Below are positions 7,371 through 15,859 of a DNA stretch of 64,000 bases, in pieces. The DNA is from UBA2377 sp964429385. GTDB lineage: Bacteria; Verrucomicrobiota; Verrucomicrobiia; Opitutales; Opitutaceae. The DNA lies in the NCBI GenBank assembly GCA_964429385.1, contig CAYSBR010000002.1:62001-126000 (forward strand), given 5' to 3'. Position numbers and translations under genes: made by a program. Under the pieces are notes generated by a model that worked only from the letters and a program-made list of their open reading frames with translations, was not told the origin of the DNA and ran no database searches. Within the stretch, counting starts at the first letter, position 1. The number at the start of each line of letters is the position of its first letter.

Positions 7371-10286
7371 TCAGAAGGGCAGCATGAACGAGAGTTCGTA
7401 GCTGCGGCCGAGCGCGTAACCGCCGTGCAAGCCGCCATTGTAGCCGAAGATCGTGTCGGCGAAAGGCGGTTTTTTGTCGAAGACATTGCCGACGCCGACC
7501 TGCACGCGCAGGCCTTTGCCGTGGCCGCGCCACACACCTTCGGTGAATTCATAACCACCGCGCACATCCACCTTGTAGGCTGAGGCCACGGGTTGATCGA
7601 GGGTGAAGGTATTGCCGGCTTGGTTGCTACTGAACCCATCCGTATAGGTGTAGAGCAAGGCGGCATTCCAGCGACCGAGGTTCCAGAAGATCGACGCGTT
7701 GACGCGCCATTCCGGCGGGGCAAAGGTATCACCCTCATCCACGAAGGCCGGTTGGCCGGGGGCGAGTTCGCGGGTAGACTTCAAGGTCTTGGAGGCGGAG
7801 GTGCTCAGGCGCCAGCGGCCGAAATCTTCCCACGGGAGAATGTAATCGACGACAAAGTCGAGCGACTCATTTTGTACCTTGCCGAAGTTGACGAAGGTCA
7901 GGTCAACACCAGTGATGCGGCCGGGCTGGCCAAGAGCGATGTCATTAGCATCGGCCGCGGCGCGGGTGATGCGGTCGCCGAAGATGGCCTCGTTGTTGAC
8001 GATCACCTGGCCGCTCAGCGTCTGGATGACGTTTTCCTGGGTCGTGCGGTAGTAGTTCACCGACAGGGTCAGACCCTTGATGAAGGGCGGCTCGAAGATC
8101 GCACCGTAGAATTCGTGCTGGGAGGTTTCGGGTGCGATGTTTGAGTTCTGACCGCGCGTGACCTGGATGCCGGTGGTGCTGGGCGGGGTGCGGCGGGGGT
8201 CCAGCAAGGTGGCGGTCGAGGTGGTGTTGGCCACCTGATATTCAGTGAGGGCCGGGGCGCGGAAGCCTTCGGAGAAGTTGGCCCGAAGCAGCAGCGGCTG
8301 GACGGGTGCCCAGGTGAAACCGATCTTAGGCACGGTCGTGCTGCCGGCTTTTCCATAATCTTCGTAACGCCCGGCGAGGTTCAGCTCAAGACGGCGGAGA
8401 CCGGGAACGGCATTGGGCTTGCCAAAGAAGGGCACGGAGAGTTCGGCAAACGCCGCACGGGAGATCTCGGAGCCGGTGACATCGGACCGGGTGACGATCG
8501 GGTTGATCGCGGTGCTGTAGTTGACCGCGTTCTGCTGGTTTTCGAACTTGGTGTAAACCCCGCCGAAGGCGCCCTGAATCGGGCCGCCCCAGATATCGAC
8601 GATATCGCCGTTGGCGTTGAAATCCCAGGAGACTTGGCGGCCCTTGGACAGGATCGTCGGGTAAAGTGCCATGGTCTCATAGACGGCGGATTGGTCGGGA
8701 GCACCGACGGCGCGCGCATCAATGAAGGGATTGAGCGTGCCGTTGGCCAGCGGGGCGGACACGGCCGCGCCATTGAAGAGGCGGGAGACCTGGAAGTTCT
8801 CGTTGCGCTGGTAGCTGACGGCGGAATCCCACACCCAGGTGTCGGTGATCTGGCCGCGGGCACCAAAGAGGCTGCTGAATGCCTTGGTGTGCGTCTTTTG
8901 CCAGACCGAACCGAAGCCGTAGTGGATCATGCCGACGATCACATCTTGGTTGAAGGGATTGAAAGCGGCAGGTACACGGGTGGCGAAATTGCCGAACCCA
9001 CTGGTGGCGGAGGCTGAAGACACCGCCGGCTGGGTGTTGTAGAAACCGCGGGTATCATTAAAGCCCAGATTTCCGTAGAGATCGATCTTCTCGGTGAGTG
9101 AGTAGGTGAAGTTGCCATTGAGGCCCCAGCGCTTGGATTCGGGGATGAGATCAATGAACTCGGCGGTGTTGCCGCGGCGCTGACCGGAGGCGTTTACCAC
9201 TGTGGCCGGAGGAATGATGGTGTGGGTTGGAATGAAGCCGCTGATCCCGGGTGTGCCGGTAGCTCCTTCAGGTACAAGTACGACACGGACGCCAGGGAGA
9301 GCGGAAAATTCACCGTTCAAGGGGAAGGCTTGCACGACGGCGGGGTAACCCCACAGCAATCGCAGATCGCGACCGTAGATGGGAGCACCAGTCACCGGGT
9401 CTTGGTGTACAACAATGCCGGAGTGGTCCTGATTGTTGGAGAAATCACGCTGGGAGGCCTTTAAGGCGGACCGGTCGTAGTAGGTGGCGGAAAGGGTGCC
9501 GCGGAGTTTGCCGTGGGCAAAACCGCTGGTGAGCGTGACGGAACGCTCGCGGCCGCCACCGTGCTCTGCCCCTTTGAAGGTGGCGCTCAGCTCGTTGCCC
9601 TGCCAGTTCTTCTTCAGGATCACATTGATCACGCCGCCGACGGCATCGGCACCGTAGATCGCGGAGGCGCCGTCAGTGATAACCTCAATGCGCTCAACCA
9701 TGCCGAGCGGGATGGTGTTGAGATCAACAAAGCCCTGGCGGGAATCCGTGGAGCGGTTGCCGGCGCCGGAGCGGGCGGCCGGGCGGCCATCCACCAGCAC
9801 CAGGGTCGAGCCGGCACCCAAGCCGCGCAGGCTGGCGCCGGAGACACCGGTCTGACCGGGCGTGGAATTGGCGGCGCCGAGAACGAAGTTAGTGAAGGGC
9901 AGGGAGGTTTCCGTGCGCTGGCCGAACTCGGGATTGAGCTCATTAGGCGCACTGCCGCGGCCGGCGCCAATGCCGGTGTAGTTCTGCGGCAGGTAATTCA
10001 TGAAATCAGCCAAGGTCATGGCTCCGGTGGCCCGGATATACTCGGTGTCGTAGACATCGACCGGGGAGGGGCCTTCGAAATCCACCCGCCGGATGCGGGA
10101 GCCGGTGACCTCCAACGCTTCGAGGCGGACGGTGCCGCGCTCCTCTTCGACCTTGTCGGAGGGTTTGGCGTTGTCCTCGATTTCCTTGGGTGAGGTTGCC
10201 GGTTCAGTCGTTTGTTGGGCCGACGCGTAGGACGCGCCTCCGAGCAGGGCTGCGATGAGCAGCAATCGTTGCAGGCTTGGTGTCAT
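7371..10286 (-). CDS. TonB-dependent outer-membrane receptor
   Basis: This 971-residue protein has a signal peptide (MTPSLQRLLLIAALLGGASY, cleavage near ASAQQ), a periplasmic plug starting at LEVTGSRIRR (about residue 55), then a 22-strand-type barrel ending in the aromatic residue of SFMLPF, as outer-membrane barrels do. The plug contains the usual IEVITDGASAIYGADAVGG segment. No N-terminal STN signalling domain is visible, so it is not a self-regulating transducer. The substrate is unknown. It shares an upstream element with the cysteine synthase gene immediately downstream, which hints at a sulfur-related substrate. A terminator follows at 7299-7337. Confidence 0.93.
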   Translation of the reverse strand: MTPSLQRLLLIAALLGGASYASAQQTTEPATSPKEIEDNAKPSDKVEEERGTVRLEALEVTGSRIRRVDFEGPSPVDVYDTEYIRATGAMTLADFMNYLPQNYTGIGAGRGSAPNELNPEFGQRTETSLPFTNFVLGAANSTPGQTGVSGASLRGLGAGSTLVLVDGRPAARSGAGNRSTDSRQGFVDLNTIPLGMVERIEVITDGASAIYGADAVGGVINVILKKNWQGNELSATFKGAEHGGGRERSVTLTSGFAHGKLRGTLSATYYDRSALKASQRDFSNNQDHSGIVVHQDPVTGAPIYGRDLRLLWGYPAVVQAFPLNGEFSALPGVRVVLVPEGATGTPGISGFIPTHTIIPPATVVNASGQRRGNTAEFIDLIPESKRWGLNGNFTYSLTEKIDLYGNLGFNDTRGFYNTQPAVSSASATSGFGNFATRVPAAFNPFNQDVIVGMIHYGFGSVWQKTHTKAFSSLFGARGQITDTWVWDSAVSYQRNENFQVSRLFNGAAVSAPLANGTLNPFIDARAVGAPDQSAVYETMALYPTILSKGRQVSWDFNANGDIVDIWGGPIQGAFGGVYTKFENQQNAVNYSTAINPIVTRSDVTGSEISRAAFAELSVPFFGKPNAVPGLRRLELNLAGRYEDYGKAGSTTVPKIGFTWAPVQPLLLRANFSEGFRAPALTEYQVANTTSTATLLDPRRTPPSTTGIQVTRGQNSNIAPETSQHEFYGAIFEPPFIKGLTLSVNYYRTTQENVIQTLSGQVIVNNEAIFGDRITRAAADANDIALGQPGRITGVDLTFVNFGKVQNESLDFVVDYILPWEDFGRWRLSTSASKTLKSTRELAPGQPAFVDEGDTFAPPEWRVNASIFWNLGRWNAALLYTYTDGFSSNQAGNTFTLDQPVASAYKVDVRGGYEFTEGVWRGHGKGLRVQVGVGNVFDKKPPFADTIFGYNGGLHGGYALGRSYELSFMLPF

Positions 10287-10360
10287 GGTGGTGTGTAAGC
10301 GGATGAATGAAACGATCCGTAGGTGTGGCCGGCTTGAAGCCAGCCACGGTCAAATTGCAC

Positions 10361-10408
10361 TCTAGGGGACAGACGGCCCAGCGGCCATAGGGCGAAAGTA
10401 ACAATCGC
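10361..10408 (-). promoter_or_regulatory. Shared upstream element, copy 2 (before TonB receptor)
   Basis: Read on the minus strand this starts GCGATTGTTACTTTCGCCC and ends CTAGA, 74 bp before the receptor start. It aligns over its whole length with 7250-7298 upstream of cysK: both have GCGATT, then CTTTCG, a CC-AT-GCC block, GGCC and CTAGA at like spacing. It is probably a joint regulatory site, but the factor is not known. Confidence 0.5.
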
Positions 10409-10737
10409 CGCCGCATATGACACCGTATTGTTACACATGGCTACGGCGGGAGGCGCATAGGTCTCAACCGGAGAGGTTCAGTGGAAAACTGCAGATTAGG
10501 AATTTCGCTGTGGCAGTCGGGGAAGGGCGCTGCTTCCGATTCGGCCTCAGCGAGACCGGCTACAGGCGGCAGTGGCTTCGGGGCAAACGAGCCACCTCTC
10601 ATACCAAACGCACGTAGGATTTAGATCTTTCAGAATACGAGGCGCTCAATTTTTAGCCACGGGTTACACAGATAGCCACGGATTAAGAAGCACCCTATCT
10701 GCGCTCAAGCGTGTGATCTGTGGCCAAAGTCTAAAAG

Positions 10738-10868
10738 CATCGGGCGATTGATATAAACTGCCGCGCTTCGGCGAGGTGGCCGTGCGCTCCGCGCGCGGCA
10801 GGAAGGGATGCGGTTTGCCCGCGTAAACTGCCGCGCGCGGAGCGCACGGCCCACCTTTCCATCGGGCG
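10738..10868. repeat. MITE-like palindromic element with 9-bp flanking direct repeats
   Basis: The arms 10774-10800 (AGGTGGCCGTGCGCTCC...) and 10829-10856 are reverse complements over about 27 bases with one extra C. A 28-base spacer separates them. The word TAAACTGCCGCGC also occurs twice in direct orientation (from about 10754 and 10823). CATCGGGCG occurs at 10738-10746 and again at 10860-10868, bracketing the element like a target-site duplication. It has no coding capacity. Confidence 0.55.
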
Positions 10869-10922
10869 TTCTCTGCCTTGTCTCTGGTTGGCCGCTTTTC
10901 GCGGGGCTATTCAGATAGCCTC

Positions 10923-11384
10923 TCAGAAAGAGAGGATGAACTCCGCGGCGTTGAGCTGGAGGGTGACGCTGCGGGTGGTGATATCGGTCACGCGGAGAAC
11001 GACGGGCCCGCTGGTCAGCCGGACGGGGATCACATCCCCCACGGCGTAGTTGGCGGTGTTGATGGAGAGGCGTTTGCGGCCGCCCACTTCGAGGAAGCCG
11101 CTGACGCGCAGGGTGGCGGCGGCGCGGCGCAGGAGTTCGTCGTCGCTCATGGGCTCCACGCTGCCGGTGGGGGTGCGGGTTTCCGGCGGCAGGGCGCTGC
11201 CGATGAGAAAGGGGTTGTGCCGGAGGTTGATGGGCGCCGGCGACCCGCTGCGCGTGGCGTAGAGGGCGTTGATGCGATCATCCACCCGCTTGACCCGCGC
11301 CAGATCCACGGGAGTGAGGGACTGCGCGGTGGCGCCGGCGGTGAAAACTCCCAGAAAAAGAATGAGCAGCGAGCCGGGCTTCAT
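10923..11384 (-). CDS. Small exported protein, PilP/GspC-like, last gene of pilus operon
   Basis: A 153-residue protein with a signal peptide (MKPGSLLILFLGVFTAGATA). A mid-section mentions NPFLIGSALPP. A C-terminal beta-rich stretch (about residues 95-153, VGDVIPVRL followed by VVLRVTDITTRSVTLQL) has the layout of PilP/GspC homology-region domains, which link the inner-membrane pilus platform to the secretin. Its ATG overlaps the stop of the preceding PilO-like gene by four bases (ATGA), so translation is probably coupled. The PilP assignment rests mainly on size, export signal and position after PilN/PilO-like genes. Confidence 0.55.
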   Translation of the reverse strand: MKPGSLLILFLGVFTAGATAQSLTPVDLARVKRVDDRINALYATRSGSPAPINLRHNPFLIGSALPPETRTPTGSVEPMSDDELLRRAAATLRVSGFLEVGGRKRLSINTANYAVGDVIPVRLTSGPVVLRVTDITTRSVTLQLNAAEFILSF

Positions 11385-11938
11385 GGCTTGGAAATGAGGG
11401 CGACTTCGAGCTGCAGGGTGACCTGCATTTTTTCGTAGTCGAGGCGGCTGAGGCTGAAGGAGCGGACTTTGGCCAGCTTGGGTCCGTTTTCGAGGCCTTG
11501 AAGAAAGGCCATGACCGAGGCAAAGGATCCCGAGACTTTCATGATGTAGGGAACGACATTGTAGCGGGCCTCACCCGCCACGGCGAGGGAGGAGAGCTGG
11601 TTGAGGTCGCGCAGTTCGACCTGGGTGCGCTCTTCCAGGTTGTAGAAATACCAGTAGTTTTCGGCGCGGTTGGCCTCGATCACGAGGTTCTCGTTGATCC
11701 GGGCCGTGGTGGTGCGCACGCGGGTCAGCGCATCGCGCAGGGCGGGGCCGGCGGCGAGGGCGGCGAGCACGGCCTCGCCCTCGCTGGAGCGGGCCTGCAG
11801 GCGGGTGTTGAGCGTGCGCTGGTCGAGCCAGAGGAAGGTGGCCGCGAGCAGCAGCGCGAGGCTGACGCCCACGCAGCATGCGGCGAACAGGTAGCGGTTG
11901 AGCAGCGGGCGCAGGGTGTAGAGGAACTCGCGGATCAT
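11381..11938 (-). CDS. PilO-like inner-membrane protein
   Basis: A 185-residue bitopic protein with one transmembrane helix (about residues 18-38, FAACCVGVSLALLLAATFLW), a coiled-coil region and a C-terminal ferredoxin-like beta segment (YIMKVSGSFASVMAFLQGLE, then VTLQLEVALI). The wording 'SGSFASVMAFLQGLE' matches the usual PilO/GspM pattern. PilO pairs with PilN in the inner-membrane alignment complex of type IV pili. It overlaps both neighbours by four bases. Confidence 0.65.
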   Translation of the reverse strand: MIREFLYTLRPLLNRYLFAACCVGVSLALLLAATFLWLDQRTLNTRLQARSSEGEAVLAALAAGPALRDALTRVRTTTARINENLVIEANRAENYWYFYNLEERTQVELRDLNQLSSLAVAGEARYNVVPYIMKVSGSFASVMAFLQGLENGPKLAKVRSFSLSRLDYEKMQVTLQLEVALISKP

Positions 11939-12540
11939 GGCCGGCCCTCCGGCTTGAAGCGGAAGGTGATTTCGAAGCGGATCTGGTCGCTCTCGCTGAT
12001 GCGCTCGATGCTGGTGAGCACGATGTCCTGGAAGGGGGCGCTGGCGGCGGGGTTGTCCTTGAGCTGCTGCACGTAGGCGCCGAGCAGGCGGCTGGCGCGC
12101 TCGGAGGATTCACGCAGGCTGCCGCGCAGGATCAGGATGTTGCTGGAGCGCTCGATGAGATCGATGACCATGAGGTCCGGCCGGGCGCGGCCCACTTGCT
12201 GGACAAAATCGGTGAGAACAAGCGGGCTGTGGATCAGGTCGTAGGCGGCATCAATGGCCGTGGATTCCCGGTTGAAGGCCAGCTGGAGGTTTTCGACCTC
12301 GGTGATCTCGCTGCGCCGGTCGGCGATGCGGTGTTCCCAGTCGCGGATGGTTTCGCGGGTGGCGAGGTTGACGTAGGCCAGCCAGATCGTGCCCAGCAGG
12401 ATGGCGACGGTGGCCGTGCCGATGCCGGCGTTGATGAGAAAGCGGGTGCCGACGACGCTGTCCTCGGGCAGTTCCGCCACGAGGCGGCAGTCCACGTGCC
12501 AGTGGACGCTGAGGTCGAGGGGATTGCCTTCCGAGCTCAT
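11935..12540 (-). CDS. PilN-like inner-membrane protein
   Basis: A 201-residue protein with a short cytoplasmic N-terminus, one transmembrane helix (about residues 34-57, LINAGIGTATVAILLGTIWL) and a coiled coil. A C-terminal domain contains LILRGSLRESSERASRLLGA, typical of PilN/GspL periplasmic parts. PilN normally binds PilM through its N-terminal tail and PilO in the periplasm, and both partners are adjacent here. It overlaps the PilM-like and PilO-like genes by four bases each. Confidence 0.65.
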   Translation of the reverse strand: MSSEGNPLDLSVHWHVDCRLVAELPEDSVVGTRFLINAGIGTATVAILLGTIWLAYVNLATRETIRDWEHRIADRRSEITEVENLQLAFNRESTAIDAAYDLIHSPLVLTDFVQQVGRARPDLMVIDLIERSSNILILRGSLRESSERASRLLGAYVQQLKDNPAASAPFQDIVLTSIERISESDQIRFEITFRFKPEGRP

Positions 12541-13574
12541 GAGGTGGCGTTGGCGGGTGGGACGAGGGAGGAGACCAGGCTCAGACTGGAGAGCCAGTTA
12601 GGGCCGAGGGGCGCGTCGGGGGACTGGATGCCGGCTTCCGCCATGAGGGTGGCCGGGTCGGGCTCGACCAGTTGCAAGTCCACGGCGGCACCGAGGGCGG
12701 GGGCGAGCCAGCTGAGGGCGGTGGGCAGGTGGGCGCAGTGCAGGGCGTCGATCCGGTGCCCGGTCTTCAATTCAAAGTGATCCACGGCGGGTTTGAAGTG
12801 CCGGGAGAGGATGCGGGTGAGCTTGCGGCCGTGGGCGATGAGTTCCTCGTTGGGCGACTCCAGCAGGCGGCGGGCGGTGAAGACATCGGGTGTGTTCAGC
12901 TCCTTCATCGCGGTTTCGGTGATGGAGAGAAGACCGTGGGGCAGTGGATTGAGGACATGCACCCCGTCCTTGGCGACAATGTAGAGGCGGGTCTGGGTGT
13001 GCTCGATCTCGCATACGGCCAGCGCGTGCGCGTAGCCGGTCTGCAACCGGTGGCGGGACAGGCTGCCGAGCAGGCTCAGGGTGCCGACTTCCAGCCGGCG
13101 CGGCCGGATGCCGAAGTCGAGCAGGAGTTCCTGTGCCCGGCGGATGGCGGTGTAAGGCAGGCCAAAGATCAGGGCGTGGCGGGGATTGCCATCGGTGGGC
13201 AGGGGCGCGCCATCCTGGGGGCTGAGGGCCGTCACCAGCCAGTCCCGGGTGGTGCTGACGCGGGCGTGATCGGCCAGGATGCCCGCCAGATAGCCCGGTT
13301 CGCTGAGGCGGCGCGGGGTGATGATCTCGCGGATGAGCACACGCTCGGGCGGATGAAAGCTGCAATACCCCTGGTAATACTGGCCGCGGCGGAGATCCCC
13401 GAGGTTACGTTGCAGCCATTCCGTGCAGGATTGGGGATGGTCGAGATCCAGCTCGGCGAATTCCTGCAGGACCAGCGGCGACTCTTCCAGTTGCCCGATG
13501 TGGGCCAGCTGGAGGAAGTTGCTGGTGAGATTGAAGAGCACGCCGCCGCGCGCTTTACGTTTGAGCAGGGACAT
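12537..13574 (-). CDS. PilM-like cytoplasmic protein
   Basis: A 345-residue protein without a signal peptide or membrane helix. The middle section (AVCEIEHTQTRLYIVAKDG, then LPHGLLSITETAMKEL) follows the PilM pattern of an actin-like ATPase fold, where an acidic start of a strand precedes T-x-L-x-I and a glycine loop. Classic nucleotide-binding motifs are weak, so it may be a divergent or non-ATP-binding version. Position immediately before PilN- and PilO-like genes, with an ATGA overlap, is the best support. An 80-bp gap separates it from the upstream PilX-like gene. Confidence 0.5.
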   Translation of the reverse strand: MSLLKRKARGGVLFNLTSNFLQLAHIGQLEESPLVLQEFAELDLDHPQSCTEWLQRNLGDLRRGQYYQGYCSFHPPERVLIREIITPRRLSEPGYLAGILADHARVSTTRDWLVTALSPQDGAPLPTDGNPRHALIFGLPYTAIRRAQELLLDFGIRPRRLEVGTLSLLGSLSRHRLQTGYAHALAVCEIEHTQTRLYIVAKDGVHVLNPLPHGLLSITETAMKELNTPDVFTARRLLESPNEELIAHGRKLTRILSRHFKPAVDHFELKTGHRIDALHCAHLPTALSWLAPALGAAVDLQLVEPDPATLMAEAGIQSPDAPLGPNWLSSLSLVSSLVPPANATS

Positions 13575-13654
13575 GAATGGCTGACTCAGGGAATAGTCCG
13601 GGCGGCGCTCAAGGCGAGACTAAGAATTGAAGCGGCCCCGGGCGGCGCAGGTTT

Positions 13655-15859
13655 TCAGAAGGAGATACGCTCTGCATCTGTGAGCAGCTCCCGCCATTCC
13701 CTGATCAGATAGGGGGATTCCGTGCCGGAGGTGTGCACATGCTGCAGCGAGGTGTCGTAGTGGAGGGTCGGCTTGTAAGGAAAAGTGATGTTTCTGGCCG
13801 ACAGGGCTCCGAAAATTTCAACATTGTTCCAAATGGTCAGGTGGGCGTTCGGCATATAAATGGTGCCGTAAAAGGGAATTCTGGACCACAGGTAATGAGA
13901 GTCGGAGGTGTTGGCCGTGCTGGTTCCGATCAATGTGAGTTTCTTGGGGTCTTTGGTTTTATTGTCTATACCGCTGGATGTGCTGCTCCCCACGTAAAGC
14001 TGTCCGGAAAAGTGAATCGTGGCTGAACCGGTTTGGCTGATTTCGATCAGACCGCCGTTGGTGTAAAGCCGCCCTTTTACATTGAGCACGACTGGACCGA
14101 TGATTCTGAGCAGGCCTCCGGAATTGAGATCTAGATTGCCGTTTATTACGTAAATGGAGGGGGTCGTTGCTCCCGGTGTGCCAATGGTTGTTGTGCTATT
14201 GCTGCTGACGGACAGGGTGGTTCCTCCGGTCACGGACTGCAGACTATGACGAGGGATGTAGGGACTCCGGCTGATCCGGGAGTTATCAACTCCAGAGCCG
14301 GTGGAGCCGCCTCTCACAATGGCACCGCTACCAAAGGCAGCTTGGGGATTGTGTGGAGGGGTTACGGCAGGAGGGGCTGCGACGTAGCCTTGTAGCGTCC
14401 CTTGGGTAAACATCACGGCATTGCTGGAGGCGTTGCCGCCGGCCAAGGTGGCCAAGGCGGTACGATTCGGGGAGGAGGCGGAAAACGGTGCGGACGTTTG
14501 ATTGTAGTCACCGGCGGTCGCATCATAGCTGTCGATCAGTCCACCAGTGGTGCCGCTGCTGAAATTGACCCGTTCCGAGGCCGCCACGGCGTTGGGGAAA
14601 AGCGAGGCCACACCGAGGGTGGCGCGCAATTGGGTTGTGACGGCTTGTCTGCCGGGGATGGCGGCGCTGCCTTCAACATAAATCACCGGGGCCGGCGTCC
14701 AATAGGTGGTGTTGGGTGGCTCTCTGTCGGTGTGGGACTGGATACAGCGATACCAAGTGCCACCATGGCTGACGATGCTGTTGACTGCGTAGCTGCGGGT
14801 TCTGCTCCACGCGATCGTGGCGAGTGGAGTGTCCGACCAATAAGTGGTATTGGGCGGTTGTTGATTACTGTGGGCGATTAGGCAGCGATACCAGCGTCCG
14901 CCGCGATAGACGACATCGTTGATTTTGTAGTTCTCCGTTGAGCTCCAAGCCCACTGGCTCTCCACCCGGCGCCATGGGCTGTTGTTATCGATGGGCTCGT
15001 TGGACCAGGTGCTGGTATGAGTTGTTGTGCAACGATACCAAATGCCCTCGTAGTTAACGAAGTCGTTGAAAGTATAGGTGACTCCATCGCGCCAGCGCCA
15101 TGAAATCGGGGCTGCCCAGTTCCAAGTCGAGGGACTGCGCAGTTGAGCCCAGTCATCAATGCCACTATTGTTCCCTAAATTGGTGTGCAGAATGCCTTCA
15201 GAGGGATACGGCCAAGGCGCCGAAGTATAAAACGCGTCGATGGTATCCCAGAAGGTTGGGTTGGGGGGGGCATTTCCAGCCGTTGCGTTGTGGTTTGATT
15301 TGGCGCGATACCAGACACCGTTACGATTTACTAGGTCTTGAGTTTTATAGGCTAGACCAATGCCCCATTCCCATTGGGTGCCCTCTTCCGCCCAAAAATT
15401 TCTGTTCGGCGGCTGGCGGCTGGCGTGACCGGTATGACCAGTCAGGCAGCGATACCAAATGCCATTATAACCGACGAGATCGCCTAAGACGTAGGTCTGG
15501 CCTGAAGACCAAGAAGCGCCGAGTTGAGTGACATGGTAATCGTCGAGACGCACTTTGAAGGTGCCGATAATTCCATTTCCACCGAATTTATCTGCCTGAA
15601 AGGTGTGGGTAAAATATGCGGTGGTGCCGTCGATCTTCCATCCGCTCCAGTCGTTGCGGTTGAAGGCCCACAGCGCGCGCTCCAGGCCCATCTCGGCGAG
15701 CTGTCGGCTCAGGCCGTCGGCGTAGTTGCGGTGGGCCAGCCGGGAGGCCTGCTGACTGACGGCGAGGTGGGCGGTCAGACCGATGCCCAGCACGGCGAGC
15801 ATGCACAGGGCGACCAGGACGATCGAGCCGGCTTCCGGTTGGCGGGAAAACGCGCGCAT
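13655..15859 (-). CDS. PilX-like pilus protein with five carbohydrate-binding-like repeats
   Basis: A 734-residue protein. The N-terminus (residues 11-36, GSIVLVALCMLAVLGIGLTA, then RQLAEMGLERALWAFN) matches PilX-type minor pilus components. Five repeats follow at about 117-156, 163-204, 254-296, 303-341 and 351-387. Each has W-x(5-7)-Y-x(4)-D/S-x-V, then G-x-WYRC or WYRA, a His, a PPN or similar turn and a closing W. This is the layout of CBM5/12 chitin-binding-type modules. The C-terminal part (about 560-734) is rich in glycine, serine and beta strands (INGNLDLNSGGLLRIIGPVV). The start at 15859 overlaps the preceding stop codon (TGATG). Base composition is clearly more AT-rich than the neighbours, suggesting transfer or rapid exchange. 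The pilus might bind polysaccharide through these repeats, which is inference. Confidence 0.8.
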   Translation of the reverse strand: MRAFSRQPEAGSIVLVALCMLAVLGIGLTAHLAVSQQASRLAHRNYADGLSRQLAEMGLERALWAFNRNDWSGWKIDGTTAYFTHTFQADKFGGNGIIGTFKVRLDDYHVTQLGASWSSGQTYVLGDLVGYNGIWYRCLTGHTGHASRQPPNRNFWAEEGTQWEWGIGLAYKTQDLVNRNGVWYRAKSNHNATAGNAPPNPTFWDTIDAFYTSAPWPYPSEGILHTNLGNNSGIDDWAQLRSPSTWNWAAPISWRWRDGVTYTFNDFVNYEGIWYRCTTTHTSTWSNEPIDNNSPWRRVESQWAWSSTENYKINDVVYRGGRWYRCLIAHSNQQPPNTTYWSDTPLATIAWSRTRSYAVNSIVSHGGTWYRCIQSHTDREPPNTTYWTPAPVIYVEGSAAIPGRQAVTTQLRATLGVASLFPNAVAASERVNFSSGTTGGLIDSYDATAGDYNQTSAPFSASSPNRTALATLAGGNASSNAVMFTQGTLQGYVAAPPAVTPPHNPQAAFGSGAIVRGGSTGSGVDNSRISRSPYIPRHSLQSVTGGTTLSVSSNSTTTIGTPGATTPSIYVINGNLDLNSGGLLRIIGPVVLNVKGRLYTNGGLIEISQTGSATIHFSGQLYVGSSTSSGIDNKTKDPKKLTLIGTSTANTSDSHYLWSRIPFYGTIYMPNAHLTIWNNVEIFGALSARNITFPYKPTLHYDTSLQHVHTSGTESPYLIREWRELLTDAERISF

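Larger units (their letters stand above)
10287..10922. other. Intergenic region with promoter element and repeat
   Basis: No convincing gene lies here. A 66-codon plus-strand frame (10417-10617) has no family signature and lies in atypical sequence. The stretch holds the leader and shared element of the TonB receptor gene (10361-10408) and a degenerate 'TTAGCCAC' type repeat (about 10653-10725). It also holds a palindromic element flanked by 9-bp direct repeats (10738-10868). Confidence 0.6.

Noticed and set aside
10417..10617. 66-codon plus-strand frame in the long intergenic region
   Set aside because: No conserved motif, no ribosome-binding site, and it lies in repeat-bearing non-coding sequence.
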